A stretch of 64,000 bases of DNA from Pseudomonas sp. Marseille-Q3773 (GTDB lineage Bacteria; Pseudomonadota; Gammaproteobacteria; Pseudomonadales; Pseudomonadaceae), in NCBI RefSeq assembly GCF_916618955.1, contig NZ_OU745390.1, forward strand, positions 3,658,001 to 3,722,000, given 5' to 3'. This document shows positions 1 to 16,814 of the stretch, in pieces. The notes beneath the pieces were generated by a model. The model searched no databases. It was given only the letters and a program-made list of their open reading frames with translations, and was not told the origin of the DNA. Positions within the stretch are counted from its first letter, which is position 1, and each line of letters begins with the position of its first letter. Both the position numbers and the translations under genes were made by a program.

Positions 1-294
1 GATGACGATACCCGCTTCGGCGTGGAAGGTACGCGTCAGGTAGGCAATGGCCGGCGTCGGCATCGGCCCGAGCAGCATCACGTCGGCACCCGCCGCAGAC
101 AGGCCAGCTTCGAGTGCGGACTCGAACATGTAGCCGGAGATCCGCGTGTCCTTGCCCACCAGCACCCGGCAGTGGCCCTGCTTGCGGAACGCCATGCCGG
201 CTGCCCAGCCGAGCTTCAGCATGAAGTCGGGCGTAATCGGGTATTCGCCGACGCGGCCACGAATGCCGTCGGTACCAAAGTATTTTCTGCTCAT
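1..294 (-). CDS. glmM: Phosphoglucosamine mutase GlmM (N-terminal part)
   Basis: GlmM interconverts glucosamine-6-phosphate and glucosamine-1-phosphate, supplying UDP-GlcNAc for peptidoglycan and LPS in the cytoplasm. The reverse strand from the ATG at 294 reads [17 protein letters not shown], the hallmark N-terminus of bacterial GlmM. The gene runs off the left edge after about 98 codons, before the catalytic phosphoserine loop (near residue 100 in the family). It lies 16 bp downstream of folP on the same strand, the usual folP-glmM order in gammaproteobacteria. Confidence 0.95.
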   Translation of the reverse strand, partial: MSRKYFGTDGIRGRVGEYPITPDFMLKLGWAAGMAFRKQGHCRVLVGKDTRISGYMFESALEAGLSAAGADVMLLGPMPTPAIAYLTRTFHAEAGIVI

Positions 295-310
295 AGGGAC
301 TCCAATGTTC

Positions 311-1162
311 TTATTCGGCGTTTTGCACCGCAGCGATCATGCGCACCACATCAACGGTTTCGGCCACGTCATGGACACGCAGGATGCTCGCCCCCTTGGT
401 CATGGCCAACGCCGCCAGCGCCAGGCTGCCGTACAACCGCTCGCCGACCGGACGTTCCAGCGTCAGGCCGATCATGCTCTTTCGTGACACACCCACAAGT
501 AGCGGGCGCCCCAGGCGATAGAGCGCTTCCATATGCTTGAACAGGCTGAGGTTGTGCGCCAGCGTCTTGGCGAAACCAAAGCCCGGGTCAAGGATGATTC
601 TGCTTGCATCGATGCCCGCCGCAGCGCAGGCGACCATCCGCTGTTCAAGGTACCGCGTGACGTCGGCGGTCACATCTTCGTACTGCGGGTCGTCCTGCAT
701 GTTCCCCGGCTCGCCGCGCATGTGCATGAGACACACCGGCAGCCCGGTGTCCGCAGCAGCATCCAGCGCGCCATCGCGCTCCAGCGCCCGCACGTCATTG
801 ATCAGCCCGGCACCGAGACGCGCGGCTTCACGCATGACCGCCGGTGTGGAGGTATCGACCGAGATAACAACGTCAAGGCGGCTGTTGATGGCCTCGACCA
901 TGGGGGCCACTCGTTCCAGCTCCTCGGTCACCGACACCGCGCGCGCGCCTGGCCGCGTGGACTCACCGCCGATGTCGACCAGCGTGGCGCCGGCCGCCAC
1001 CATTGCTTCGGCATGACGCAACGCTTCGTCGCGCTGACTGAAGCGCCCGCCATCAGAGAAGGAATCAGGGGTGACGTTTAGGATACCCATGACATGGGTA
1101 CGCGACAAATCAAGAACCCGGTTGCCGCAAGGCAACCGGGTCGGGTACTGCACTGAGCTCAT
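311..1162 (-). CDS. folP: Dihydropteroate synthase
   Basis: FolP condenses p-aminobenzoate with 6-hydroxymethyl-dihydropterin pyrophosphate in folate synthesis and is the sulfonamide target. The 283-residue product is normal length for a TIM-barrel DHPS. The first family signature, [15 protein letters not shown], begins near residue 25, and the second, GGESTRPGA, near residue 64. DPGFGFAK and the C-terminal GVSRKSMIG, part of the pterin/pABA pocket, are also visible. It sits between ftsH (8 bp upstream) and glmM, probably in one transcript. Nothing suggests a resistance allele, but this was not aligned. Confidence 0.96.
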   Translation of the reverse strand: MSSVQYPTRLPCGNRVLDLSRTHVMGILNVTPDSFSDGGRFSQRDEALRHAEAMVAAGATLVDIGGESTRPGARAVSVTEELERVAPMVEAINSRLDVVISVDTSTPAVMREAARLGAGLINDVRALERDGALDAAADTGLPVCLMHMRGEPGNMQDDPQYEDVTADVTRYLEQRMVACAAAGIDASRIILDPGFGFAKTLAHNLSLFKHMEALYRLGRPLLVGVSRKSMIGLTLERPVGERLYGSLALAALAMTKGASILRVHDVAETVDVVRMIAAVQNAE

Positions 1163-1170
1163 AGGTGCCC

Positions 1171-3084
<1,914 letters not shown>

Positions 3085-3278
3085 TTCGCTACCCTCTGAG
3101 GTCGGCGCACGACGCAGCCGTTCCTCGCATGATATTCATCGCCCTAACTTACTACATTACCTACGCAGACGCAGGCACCGTCTGTAACCCTTTGTGAAAG
3201 CTAGACTACACGAAGTTTGGACGATCCTTACGCGGCGGCCGATTGGAATTAACTATCGGCCACCCCGCTTGAAACCTT

Positions 3279-3905
3279 TCACGCCCCTTTGAAACCCCTG
3301 CCCAGCAGGTACTGCTCACGGGAACGGTCCCGCGACGACGATGGCTTGCGCATCTGCACCTTGTCGAATTTGCTGCGCACGTCCTTGAGGTATACGTCAA
3401 AGCCCTCGCCCTGGAAGATCTTGATCAGGAAGTCGCCGCCGGGCTTTAGCACGCGGGTTGCCAGATCGAGGGCCAGCTCGCAGAGGAACATCGCCCGCGG
3501 CATGTCCACTGCGGGTGTACCACTCATATTGGGGGCCATGTCGGAAATCACAAGGTCCACGTGCGAATCGCCGACCGCCTCGAGGATGCGTTGCAGCACC
3601 TCGTCGTGGGTGAAATCGCCCTGAATGAAGGTCACGTCGGGGATCGAGTCCATCTCCAGAATGTCGGATGCAATCAGCCGACCCTGGCCCCCAATCAGAC
3701 GACTGGTCACCTGCGACCAGCCGCCGGGGGCCGCGCCGAGGTCGATCACGCTCATGCCTGGGCGGATCAGCCGGTCCTTTTCCTGGATCTCCAGCAGTTT
3801 GTAGCTCGCACGCGAGCGGTAGCCGTCCTTTTGCGCCTGCTTCACAAAAGGATCGTTGAAATGTTCACGCAGCCAGTTGGCGCTGCTTTTGGAACGTTGT
3901 ACCAC
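3279..3905 (-). CDS. rlmE: 23S rRNA 2'-O-ribose U2552 methyltransferase
   Basis: RlmE (FtsJ/RrmJ) methylates U2552 of 23S rRNA late in 50S assembly and is heat-inducible in E. coli. The 208-residue protein has the SAM-binding motif [13 protein letters not shown] near residues 54-66 and the [11 protein letters not shown] block, with the K-D-K-E type catalytic residues expected for FtsJ enzymes. The start is GTG at 3905, preceded by GAGG. It is divergent from yhbY and upstream of ftsH, the conserved arrangement in many Proteobacteria. Confidence 0.95.
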   Translation of the reverse strand: MVQRSKSSANWLREHFNDPFVKQAQKDGYRSRASYKLLEIQEKDRLIRPGMSVIDLGAAPGGWSQVTSRLIGGQGRLIASDILEMDSIPDVTFIQGDFTHDEVLQRILEAVGDSHVDLVISDMAPNMSGTPAVDMPRAMFLCELALDLATRVLKPGGDFLIKIFQGEGFDVYLKDVRSKFDKVQMRKPSSSRDRSREQYLLGRGFKGA

Positions 3906-4007
3906 GGGGCACCTCGATGATATGCGTCGTGATTGACTGGGCGGAGCCGGTGGCCCTCGGGTAAAATGCCGGTCAATTTTACAGAATCAGACGGAAAGGG
4001 TCAGATT

Positions 4008-4316
4008 ATGCCGCTCAATAACGAGCAGAAGAAGCAATACAAATCCATTGGTCATGACCTGAAGCCGGTCCTGATCGTTGCTGGTAATGGTTTGAATGAA
4101 GGCGTCATTGCCGAACTGGAGCGCGCCCTGGTCGACCACGAGCTGATCAAGGTCGAGATTCGTTCGGAAGACCGCGAAGAGCGCGCCGAGACCATTGCCG
4201 AACTGTGCAAGGCCGGCCGTGCCGAGCTGGTGCAGACCATCGGCAAGAAGGCCCTGATCTACCGCAAGAACCCGCAGCCGAACAAGCAGCTGTCCAACAT
4301 CCACCGCTACAAGTAA
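4008..4316 (+). CDS. yhbY: Ribosome assembly RNA-binding protein YhbY
   Basis: A 102-residue single CRM-domain protein that associates with pre-50S particles. The sequence MPLNNEQKKQYKSIGHDLKP, then VLIVAGNGLNEGVIAELERAL and the lysine-rich end, match the YhbY family. An upstream in-frame ATG at 3933 is less likely because the ATG at 4008 is preceded by GGAAAGGG and gives the family length. It is divergently transcribed from rlmE, as in E. coli. A TAAAAT -10-like box lies at about 3962-3967. A REP palindrome follows the stop codon. Confidence 0.93.
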   Translation: MPLNNEQKKQYKSIGHDLKPVLIVAGNGLNEGVIAELERALVDHELIKVEIRSEDREERAETIAELCKAGRAELVQTIGKKALIYRKNPQPNKQLSNIHRYK

Positions 4317-4343
4317 CGGCAAAGGGGCTGCCACGCAGCCCAT

Positions 4344-4423
4344 CGCGACACAAGGCCGCTCCCACAGGGGTTGCACCGACCTGCGGCACAACGCAATCCC
4401 TGTGGGAGCGGCCTTGTGTCGCG
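4344..4423. repeat. REP palindrome pair (26-bp perfect arms)
   Basis: Arms at 4344-4369 and 4398-4423 are exact reverse complements around the GGGAGCGG core. They lie between the convergent yhbY and the DUF4149 gene and may act as a bidirectional transcript end. This is the P. putida-type REP unit seen repeatedly in this window. Confidence 0.85.
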
Positions 4424-4460
4424 AAAGGGCCGCGAAGCGGCCCCAGCGATCTCGAACCGT

Positions 4461-4901
4461 TTAGCGGCGCACCTTGACCGGCACCGGCTGAGCGACCAGC
4501 ACGATGCCGGAAAAACCTAGCACCAGGAAGCAGAACATCTGCCAGCGCTCGCCAACAGAGATGCCGTAGCGCAAGGTGTAATACCCCACGCAAGCGCCGA
4601 GGCCGAGCAACAGCATCTGGCCCCGGAACTGCCGGCCCAAGGCCGCCAGCCCGTCCACCTTGGCCAGCACAGCCAACTGGATCAGCAGGCCAAGCATCGC
4701 CACACCGATCAACCAGCGGTCGATCTGCCCGGCGATGTCCTGCACCAGCAGCGGCGCCAGGCCACTGACCTTGAGCGCAGGCACCAACCCGACGTGGAAC
4801 ACCCACAGGCCACCGACCCAGAAAACCTGGGCCAGTTGCCAGAGGATCCCCTCGAGGGATGGCGCCCGCAGGCGCCGGTCAGATGTGTTTGACTTCGACA
4901 A
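4461..4901 (-). CDS. DUF4149-type integral membrane protein
   Basis: A 146-residue hydrophobic protein with about four membrane helices: the region around [12 protein letters not shown], a [17 protein letters not shown] segment, [14 protein letters not shown] and [13 protein letters not shown]. It resembles DUF4149 proteins found beside greA in Pseudomonas. Function is unknown. The ATG at 4901 overlaps the last 23 bases of greA, which suggests translational coupling at the end of the carA-carB-greA transcript. No better start is seen in frame. Confidence 0.8.
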   Translation of the reverse strand: MSKSNTSDRRLRAPSLEGILWQLAQVFWVGGLWVFHVGLVPALKVSGLAPLLVQDIAGQIDRWLIGVAMLGLLIQLAVLAKVDGLAALGRQFRGQMLLLGLGACVGYYTLRYGISVGERWQMFCFLVLGFSGIVLVAQPVPVKVRR

Positions 4902-5357
4902 TCTCGTACTCGACCGTACCGTTTGGCGTCTTCACGACAACGGTATCCCCTTCTTCCTTGCCAATGATGGCACGGGCGATCGGGGCACTGTTCGACAGCT
5001 TGCCTTTCTTCACGTCAGCTTCATCTTCGCCAACGATCTGGTAGGTCACTTCATCATCGGTTTCGGTGTTGGCCAGCACTACGGTAGTGCCGAATATCAC
5101 CTTGCCGGTGTGAGCAATGGTGGTCACGTCGATCACCACCGAGTTCTGCAGGCGCCCTTCGATATCGCGGATACGCGCCTCGACCATGCCCTGCTCTTCA
5201 CGAGCGGCGTGGTATTCGGCGTTTTCCTTCAGGTCACCCAGCTCACGCGCCTCACCAATGGCCTGGCTCAGGCGCGGACGCTCGGTCTTGCTCAGGAACA
5301 GCAGTTCCTCTTCCAGGGCGCGAGCGCCCTGGACGGTCATCGGGTACTTGGTAATGC

Positions 5358-5361
<4 letters not shown>
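4879..5361 (-). CDS. greA: Transcription elongation factor GreA
   Basis: GreA enters the RNA polymerase secondary channel and stimulates cleavage of backtracked transcripts. The 160-residue protein has the N-terminal coiled coil with the acidic tip (about residues 40-45, [15 protein letters not shown] region) and the C-terminal FKBP-like domain. Its ATG overlaps the carB stop as ATGA (5358-5361), so it is co-translated with carB. A carA-carB-greA transcript has been described in P. aeruginosa. Confidence 0.96.
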
Positions 5362-8579
<3,218 letters not shown>

Positions 8580-8684
8580 GGTTGTCACTCAAATCCGGGG
8601 TCAGTCGGCAAGCCGCCTTGAACAATCTGGGTCAGGCGCTTCCGGGCGCGGCGCGAGCCGGCCCGGGGCCTTGAAGCAGGATGC

Positions 8685-9821
8685 TCAGCGGCGCTTGGCC
8701 ATGGCATCGATGAAACGATCGAACAGAGGCGCGACATCGGTCGGGCCAGGGCTCGCTTCAGGGTGACCCTGGAAGCTGAACGCGCTCTTGTCGGTGCGCT
8801 CGATACCCTGCAGGGTGCCGTCGAACAGCGACTTGTGGATGGCGCGGACGTTGCCCGGCAGGGTGGCCTCATCAACGGCAAAGCCGTGGTTCTGGCTGGT
8901 GATCATGACCACGCCGGTATCCAGGTCCTGGACCGGGTGGTTGGCACCGTGGTGGCCATGGCCCATCTTCACGGTCTTGGCGCCGGAGGCCAGGGCCAGC
9001 AGCTGGTGGCCGAGGCAGATGCCGAACACCGGTATCTCGGTCTCGAGGATTTCCTTGATCGCCTGGATGGCGTAGTCGCACGGCTCGGGGTCGCCAGGGC
9101 CGTTGGACAGGAACACGCCGTCCGGGTTGAGTGCCAGCACTTCGCTGGCCGGGGTCTGGGCCGGCACCACGGTCACGCGGCAGCCACGGGCGACCAGCAT
9201 GCGCAGGATGTTCAGCTTGACGCCGTAGTCGAAGGCGACCACGTGGTAAGGCAGGTCGGCAGCGTCGATGGTCGGGTGGCTGTCGGTCTTCAGCTCCCAC
9301 ACGCTGGAGCGCCACTCGTAGCGTTCCTTGGTGGAAACGACCTTGGCCAGGTCCATGCCCTTCAGGCCAGGGAAGGCACGGGCAGCGGCGATGGCGGCTT
9401 CTTCGCTGATGTTATCACCGGCGAGGATGCAACCGTTCTGAGCGCCCTTTTCACGCAGGATTCGGGTCAGGCGACGGGTGTCGATGCCGGCGATGGCGAC
9501 AACGTTGTTGGCCTTGAGGTACTCAGGCAGCGACTGGGTGTTACGCCAGTTGCTGGCCAGCAGCGGCAGGTCACGGATGACCAGGCCAGCGGACCAGACG
9601 CGGTTCGACTCGGCGTCTTCCGGGGTAGTACCGGTGTTGCCGATGTGCGGGTAGGTCAGGGTAACGATTTGCTGCGCATAGGAAGGGTCTGTAAGGATTT
9701 CCTGGTAGCCGGTCATAGCGGTGTTGAAAACCACCTCACCAACGGTCTGACCGTCGGCACCGATGGCTTCACCGCGGAAAATACTGCCGTCGGCAAGGGC
9801 GAGTATGGCTGGCTTTGTCAA
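8685..9821 (-). CDS. carA: Carbamoyl-phosphate synthase small (glutaminase) subunit
   Basis: CarA hydrolyses glutamine and channels ammonia to CarB. The 378-residue protein has the N-terminal CPSase small-chain domain ([16 protein letters not shown]) and a class I glutamine amidotransferase domain with the nucleophile in [12 protein letters not shown] and the His-Glu pair near GHPEASPGP. The start is TTG at 9821, with GGGAGG five bases upstream; no ATG fits. A hairpin-rich leader precedes it and may attenuate transcription. Confidence 0.97.
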   Translation of the reverse strand: MTKPAILALADGSIFRGEAIGADGQTVGEVVFNTAMTGYQEILTDPSYAQQIVTLTYPHIGNTGTTPEDAESNRVWSAGLVIRDLPLLASNWRNTQSLPEYLKANNVVAIAGIDTRRLTRILREKGAQNGCILAGDNISEEAAIAAARAFPGLKGMDLAKVVSTKERYEWRSSVWELKTDSHPTIDAADLPYHVVAFDYGVKLNILRMLVARGCRVTVVPAQTPASEVLALNPDGVFLSNGPGDPEPCDYAIQAIKEILETEIPVFGICLGHQLLALASGAKTVKMGHGHHGANHPVQDLDTGVVMITSQNHGFAVDEATLPGNVRAIHKSLFDGTLQGIERTDKSAFSFQGHPEASPGPTDVAPLFDRFIDAMAKRR

Positions 9822-9867
9822 GAAGACCTCCCGTTAATCAAGCATGAAAGGGCGATCGCAGGTTGCA

Positions 9868-9954
9868 AAAAAGCGGAGTGACGTATGGACACGTCACCCC
9901 GCTTTCATGTGCTGAATTCAATTCGCTGCGCGCTTTTAGTGGACACACTAAAGC
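9868..9954 (-). promoter_or_regulatory. carA leader with two hairpins, possible attenuator
   Basis: On the reverse strand a first hairpin (9934-9954, arms CTTTAGTG and CACTAAAAG) is followed by a strong hairpin (9868-9906, arms around AAAGCGGGGTGACGT / ACGTCACTCCGCTTT) ending in a run of T, about 47 bases before the carA start. This is the shape of an intrinsic terminator inside a leader. I infer attenuation control by pyrimidine or arginine supply. The alternative is a plain terminator for upstream transcription from dapB. Confidence 0.6.
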
Positions 9955-10037
9955 TGTAGCTTACAGAAAAGTGCGTTTTCGGTCTACCGCAGATGTGTCT
10001 CTAAAACATATCAATGCGACAGGTTGACATCGGCGTT

Positions 10038-10112
10038 GGCTTCTTCGCGGGCTTGCCCGCTCCCACAGGAGCTTCACGATCCGTGTGGGGCGGGCAAGCC
10101 CGCGAAGAAGCC
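10038..10112. repeat. REP palindrome pair downstream of dapB
   Basis: Arms at about 10038-10068 and 10083-10112 (GGCTTCTTCGCGGGC... and its near-reverse complement) form a long stem with the GCCCGCTCCCACA REP core. Located 18 bp after the dapB stop, it may end the dnaK-dnaJ-dapB transcription. Confidence 0.8.
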
Positions 10113-10129
10113 AGCACCGCTCGAACTGC

Positions 10130-12075
<1,946 letters not shown>

Positions 12076-12271
12076 AGGTCATTTGCACCTTGTTGGGCGT
12101 CTGGCATCTGCGCCACGCCATCAGCACCTGCCGTTTGCCCACCGGGCAGCTGACAGATGCTGTAAAGATTCTCGAATTCCAGATACGCCAACGCGGGAGC
12201 AAGCCCCCGCGCGGCGACATCCTACCAGCTCACCGACAAACGACGGTGAACTGGCCGACAACATGCAGGGA

Positions 12272-14197
12272 TTACTGCTTGTTGTTGTCTTTCACTTCTT
12301 CGAACTCGGCGTCAACCACGTCATCGTGCTTGGCTTCCGGCTCGGCGTGCTGCGCGCCACCCTGAGGCTGTTCGGCCGACTGCTCGGCGTACATCTTCTG
12401 GGCAACCGGTGCCGAAACCTTGGACAGCTCTTCGACCTTGGCGTCGATGGCAGCCTTGTCGTCGCCTTTGACAGCGGCTTCCAGGGCAACCACGGCAGCC
12501 TCGATGGCGGCTTTCTCTTCAGCGGTAACCTTGTCACCGGCGTCAGCGACCATCTTGCGGGTCGAGTGAACCAGCGCGTCACCCTGGTTACGGGCAGCGG
12601 CCAGCTCTTCGAACTTGCGGTCTTCCTCGGCGTTGGCCTCGGCGTCACGCACCATGCGCTCGATTTCTTCGTCCGACAGGCCGGAGTTGGCCTTGATCAC
12701 GATCGACTGCGACTTGCCGGTGGCCTTGTCTTTCGCGCTGACGTGCAGGATGCCGTTGGCGTCGATGTCGAAGGTCACTTCGATCTGCGGCACGCCACGC
12801 GGAGCCGGCGGGATGTCAGCCAGGTCGAACTTGCCCAGCGACTTGTTCTGCGCAGCCTGCTTGCGCTCACCCTGCAGCACGTGAATGGTCACGGCAGCCT
12901 GGTTGTCGTCGGCAGTCGAGAACACCTGCGACTTCTTGGTCGGAATGGTGGTGTTCTTCTCGATCAGCGAAGTCATCACGCCACCCATGGTTTCGATACC
13001 CAGGGTCAGCGGGCTGACGTCCAGCAGCAGTACGTCCTTCACGTCACCAGCCAGCACGGCGCCCTGGATGGCAGCACCCATGGCCACGGCTTCGTCCGGG
13101 TTGACGTCCTTGCGGGCTTCCTTGCCGAAGAAGTCGGCAACGGCTTTCTGTACCATCGGCATGCGGGTCTGGCCGCCGACCAGGATCACGTCGTCGATCT
13201 TGGCGACGTCGATGCCAGCGTCCTTCAGGGCGATGCGGCACGGCTCGATGGTGCGCTGAACCAGGTCTTCGACCAGCGACTCCAGCTTGGCGCGGGAGAT
13301 CTTCACGTTCAGGTGCTTCGGACCGGTCGCGTCTGCAGTGATGTACGGCAGGTTGACGTCGGTCGACTGCGAGGACGACAGCTCGATCTTGGCCTTTTCG
13401 GCAGCTTCCTTCAGGCGCTGCAGAGCCAGCGGATCGTTCTTCAGGTCCATGCCGGACTCTTTCTTGAACTCGTCGACGAGGTAGTCGATCAGGCGCATGT
13501 CGAAGTCTTCACCACCGAGGAAGGTGTCACCGTTGGTGGCCAGTACTTCGAACTGATGCTCACCGTCGACTTCGGCGATTTCGATGACCGACACGTCGAA
13601 GGTACCACCACCCAGGTCATAGACGATGACGGTGTGGTCGCCCTTGGCCTTGTCCATGCCGTAGGCCAGGGCAGCGGCGGTCGGTTCGTTGATGATGCGC
13701 TTCACGTCGAGGCCGGCGATGCGACCGGCGTCCTTGGTGGCCTGGCGCTGGCTGTCGTTGAAGTAGGCCGGAACGGTGATGACCGCTTCGGTAACCGGCT
13801 CGCCGAGGTAGTCTTCGGCGGTCTTCTTCATCTTCTTCAGGACTTCGGCGCTGATCTGCGGCGGCGCCATGTCCTTGCCACTGGCCTGTACCCAGGCGTC
13901 ACCATTGCTGGCCTTGACGATCTTGTATGGCACCAGCTTGATGTCTTTCTGCACGACGTCTTCTTCGAAGCGGCGGCCGATCAGGCGCTTCACTGCGAAC
14001 AGGGTGTTGTGCGGGTTGGTCACAGCCTGGCGCTTGGCCGACTGACCAACCAGGATTTCGCCGTCGTTGGCGTAGGCCACGATCGAAGGGGTGGTACGCG
14101 CGCCTTCGGCGTTTTCGATGACCTTGACGTTACCGTTTTCCAGAACGGAGACGCACGAGTTGGTGGTCCCCAGGTCGATACCGATGATTTTGCCCAT
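12272..14197 (-). CDS. dnaK: Chaperone protein DnaK (Hsp70)
   Basis: The 641-residue Hsp70 folds nascent and heat-damaged proteins and controls sigma-32. It starts [18 protein letters not shown] (phosphate-1 motif) and contains [16 protein letters not shown] (phosphate-2) and the adenosine motif [14 protein letters not shown]. The substrate domain and an acidic, low-complexity tail ending [15 protein letters not shown] are present. A sigma-32 promoter overlaps the end of grpE just upstream (14276-14303). Confidence 0.98.
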   Translation of the reverse strand: MGKIIGIDLGTTNSCVSVLENGNVKVIENAEGARTTPSIVAYANDGEILVGQSAKRQAVTNPHNTLFAVKRLIGRRFEEDVVQKDIKLVPYKIVKASNGDAWVQASGKDMAPPQISAEVLKKMKKTAEDYLGEPVTEAVITVPAYFNDSQRQATKDAGRIAGLDVKRIINEPTAAALAYGMDKAKGDHTVIVYDLGGGTFDVSVIEIAEVDGEHQFEVLATNGDTFLGGEDFDMRLIDYLVDEFKKESGMDLKNDPLALQRLKEAAEKAKIELSSSQSTDVNLPYITADATGPKHLNVKISRAKLESLVEDLVQRTIEPCRIALKDAGIDVAKIDDVILVGGQTRMPMVQKAVADFFGKEARKDVNPDEAVAMGAAIQGAVLAGDVKDVLLLDVSPLTLGIETMGGVMTSLIEKNTTIPTKKSQVFSTADDNQAAVTIHVLQGERKQAAQNKSLGKFDLADIPPAPRGVPQIEVTFDIDANGILHVSAKDKATGKSQSIVIKANSGLSDEEIERMVRDAEANAEEDRKFEELAAARNQGDALVHSTRKMVADAGDKVTAEEKAAIEAAVVALEAAVKGDDKAAIDAKVEELSKVSAPVAQKMYAEQSAEQPQGGAQHAEPEAKHDDVVDAEFEEVKDNNKQ

Positions 14198-14275
14198 GTT
14201 AACTCTCCCGAAACTTGAATTTGGTAGCAGCGACTACTTTGGCCAACTGCGGTAATACTTGAAGGCTTGACACCT

Positions 14276-14303
14276 AGATGGGGATGCCCGGAAGGATTTC
14301 AAG
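14276..14303 (-). promoter_or_regulatory. Sigma-32 (RpoH) promoter of dnaK
   Basis: Reverse strand: CTTGAAA (14297-14303), 13-bp spacer, CCCCATCT (14276-14283). Both boxes match the E. coli heat-shock consensus CTTGAAA / CCCCATNT exactly. The -35 box lies inside the last codons of grpE. Confidence 0.88.
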
Positions 14304-14856
14304 CCTTTTCATCGATAGAGGGTTGTGGCGCGCTCGGCGCCTTGCTGACCACCACCATGGCGGGGCGCAGCAGACGGCCATTGAGCAGGTAACCCTTCTG
14401 GAATACGTTGAGCACGCTGTTCGGCTCGACTTCGGCGTTTTCCTGCATGGCCATGGCCTGATGATGCTCAGGGTTGAACGGCTGGCCGTGCGGGTCGATG
14501 GCTTCGAGGTTGTAGCGCTTGAGGGTGTCCTGGAACATCTTCAGGGTCAGTTCCACACCTTCGCGGATCTGCTTGACGTTTTCGTCATCGGCACTGGAGT
14601 GGGCCAGGGCCAGTTCCAGGCTGTCGATCACCGGCAACAGGTCGCCGGAGAACTTTTCCAGGGCGAACTTGTGGGCCTTCTCGACATCCTGCTCGGCACG
14701 GCGACGCGCATTCTGTACATCGGCAACGGCGCGCAGCGCCTGGTCCTTGGCTGCGGCCAGCTGTTCCTCGAGCTCCAGAACACGGGCGTCAGCAGCATTG
14801 CCTGCACCGGCTTCTTCCACGTTAAGGTCTTTCTCGTTCAGCTGTTCATCAGCCAT
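14299..14856 (-). CDS. grpE: Nucleotide exchange factor GrpE
   Basis: GrpE releases ADP from DnaK. The 185-residue protein has a long N-terminal coiled coil (about residues 25-80, ending in [17 protein letters not shown]) and the C-terminal beta domain with the family signature around [21 protein letters not shown] start at the ATG at 14856, preceded by GGAGAG. A frame six codons longer has no ribosome site. It is first in the grpE-dnaK-dnaJ-dapB array. Confidence 0.96.
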   Translation of the reverse strand: MADEQLNEKDLNVEEAGAGNAADARVLELEEQLAAAKDQALRAVADVQNARRRAEQDVEKAHKFALEKFSGDLLPVIDSLELALAHSSADDENVKQIREGVELTLKMFQDTLKRYNLEAIDPHGQPFNPEHHQAMAMQENAEVEPNSVLNVFQKGYLLNGRLLRPAMVVVSKAPSAPQPSIDEKA

Positions 14857-14914
14857 GGGGTCTCTCCTGCGCAAATTTGTGGGCTGCGAGCCACGCTCGC
14901 CTTGGATGTCGGCT

Positions 14915-14942
14915 ATATGGGGCCGGAAAAACCAGCTTCAAG
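14915..14942 (-). promoter_or_regulatory. Sigma-32 (RpoH) promoter of grpE
   Basis: Reverse strand: CTTGAAG (14936-14942), 13-bp spacer, CCCCATAT (14915-14922). It is one mismatch from the -35 consensus and exact at -10, about 60 bp upstream of the grpE start. It has the same 13-bp spacing as the dnaK promoter. Confidence 0.87.
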
Positions 14943-15008
14943 GGGGCAAGGTGGTTTTCCGCCCGGCAACCAATCCGGCAAAGGGCATTGGCAGGCCTGA
15001 AAAAAGTA

Positions 15009-15024
15009 CTGTATAAATAACCAG
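15009..15024 (+). promoter_or_regulatory. LexA (SOS) box of recN
   Basis: CTGTATAAATAACCAG is CTG-N10-CAG with the A/T-rich centre typical of Pseudomonas and E. coli LexA operators. It ends 24 bp before the recN ATG. Confidence 0.85.
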
Positions 15025-15048
15025 ACCTGACTTTCGGGAGCTGCCCTC

Positions 15049-16722
15049 ATGCTGGTGCACCTGTCCATTCACAACTACGCCATCGTCGAACACCTCGACC
15101 TCGAGATCGCCCGCGGCATGTCCGTCATCACCGGCGAAACCGGCGCCGGCAAATCGATCATGCTCGATGCCCTCGGCCTGGCCCTGGGCGACCGGGCCGA
15201 CAGCGGCGTGGTACGCCCCGGCACGGACAAGGCAGACATCCTCGCCACATTCGACCTGGTGGACATTCCCGAGGCCCATGCCTGGCTGGCCGAGCGCGAC
15301 CTGGACAACGACGGCCTGTGCATCCTGCGCCGGGTAATCACCGCCGAAGGCCGCAGCCGCGGCTACATCAACGGCACGCCCTGCCCGCTCGGCGATCTCA
15401 AGGCGCTGGGCGAGCTGCTGATCGACATTCACAGCCAGCACGAGCACCAGTCGCTGCTGAAGACCGACACCCATCGCCGCCTGCTCGACGAGTACGCCGG
15501 CGCTGTCGACCTGGCCCGCCAGGTGCAGCTGGCCGCCAAACGCTGGAACCAGACTCGCCTGGAGCTCGAGCGCCTGTCCAATTCCGGCGACGAGCAACGC
15601 GCCCGCCACCAGCTGCTCAGCTACCAGCTGGAAGAGCTGGACAATCTCGGCCTGGGTGAGCACGAACTGGAACAACTGGAGCAGGAACACAAGCAACTGA
15701 CCAGCGCCGAAGCCCTGTTCGGCATCTGCCGCCAGGTCATCGACCAATGCAGCGAAAGCGACTCGGGCAACGTGCTCAGCGCCCTCACCGCCAGCCTCAA
15801 CCGCCTGGGTGCCGCCAGCCACGCGCCCAAGGCACTGAGCGAGGCGGCCAACCTGATCGCCAGCGCGCAGATCCAGGTCGAGGAAGCCGTTGGCGAGCTC
15901 AACCGCTTCCTCGACAACTTCGACGCCGACCCCATGCGCCTGCAGGCCTTGGAAGAACGCCTCGACACCATCTATACGCTGGCACGCAAACACCGCGTAC
16001 ACCCCACCGAACTGCCCCACCTGCAGCAGCAACTGATGGAAGAACTGGAAAGCCTGAACGCCAGTGACGAATCGATCGAGCGACTGGGTGAGGAACTGGC
16101 TGCCTTCGCCCAGCACTATAAAGAGAAGGCCCGCGAGCTCAGCGCCCTGCGCCAGCAGGCCGCGCAACAGCTGGCAGTGGCCGTAGAGCAGGAGATCCAG
16201 CGACTGGGCATGCCCGGTGGGCGCTTCTGCATCGCCCTGACACCAAACGAAGGCACCGACTTGTCACCGCATGGCCTGGAGCAGATCGAACTGCTGGTCA
16301 GCGCCAACCCCGGCCAGCCGCTCAAGGGCCTGGCCAAGGTCGCTTCGGGTGGCGAGCTGTCGCGTATCAGCCTGGCGATCCAGGTGATTACCGCGCAGAC
16401 GTCGCGCATCCCCACGCTGGTGTTCGACGAAGTCGATGTCGGGATCGGTGGGCCGACTGCGGAAATCGTCGGCCAGCTGCTGCGCCGCCTGGGCGAACGC
16501 GGCCAGGTGCTGACCGTGACTCACCTGCCGCAGGTTGCTGCACAAGGGCACCATCACTTGTTCGTGCACAAGGTGCGTAACAGCGATACCACCCACACTG
16601 CCGTGACCAGCCTGGGCAAGCGCGAGCGGGTCGAGGAAGTGGCACGGATGCTCGGCGGCATCGACCTGACCAAGGAATCGCTGGCGCATGCGCGCAAGAT
16701 GGTGGTAAGCGGCAAGGCCTGA
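15049..16722 (+). CDS. recN: DNA repair protein RecN
   Basis: RecN is an SMC-like ATPase acting in recombinational repair of double-strand breaks. The 557-residue protein starts MLVHLSIHNYAIVEHLDLEI and has Walker A GETGAGKS near residues 29-36. Two coiled-coil arms (about 155-240 and 300-360) flank a central region. The ABC signature VASGGELSRISLAIQ and Walker B TLVFDEVDVGIGG follow. It is a single gene facing away from grpE and preceded by a LexA box; SD GGGAG precedes the ATG. Confidence 0.97.
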   Translation: MLVHLSIHNYAIVEHLDLEIARGMSVITGETGAGKSIMLDALGLALGDRADSGVVRPGTDKADILATFDLVDIPEAHAWLAERDLDNDGLCILRRVITAEGRSRGYINGTPCPLGDLKALGELLIDIHSQHEHQSLLKTDTHRRLLDEYAGAVDLARQVQLAAKRWNQTRLELERLSNSGDEQRARHQLLSYQLEELDNLGLGEHELEQLEQEHKQLTSAEALFGICRQVIDQCSESDSGNVLSALTASLNRLGAASHAPKALSEAANLIASAQIQVEEAVGELNRFLDNFDADPMRLQALEERLDTIYTLARKHRVHPTELPHLQQQLMEELESLNASDESIERLGEELAAFAQHYKEKARELSALRQQAAQQLAVAVEQEIQRLGMPGGRFCIALTPNEGTDLSPHGLEQIELLVSANPGQPLKGLAKVASGGELSRISLAIQVITAQTSRIPTLVFDEVDVGIGGPTAEIVGQLLRRLGERGQVLTVTHLPQVAAQGHHHLFVHKVRNSDTTHTAVTSLGKRERVEEVARMLGGIDLTKESLAHARKMVVSGKA

Positions 16723-16764
16723 TGGCGTACCTCAGAAGCCCGCAACACTTCAAGACCAGAAAGC

Positions 16765-16793
16765 ACAAAGGCGACCCGAAGGTCGCCTTTGTC
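16765..16793. terminator. Terminator between recN and fur
   Basis: AAAGGCGACC-CGAA-GGTCGCCTTT is a perfect 10-bp stem with a tetraloop, A-rich on one side and T-rich on the other. It suits both recN (+) and the convergent fur (-). Confidence 0.85.
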
Positions 16794-16814
16794 ATTCATA
16801 ACGATAGAAAATCG

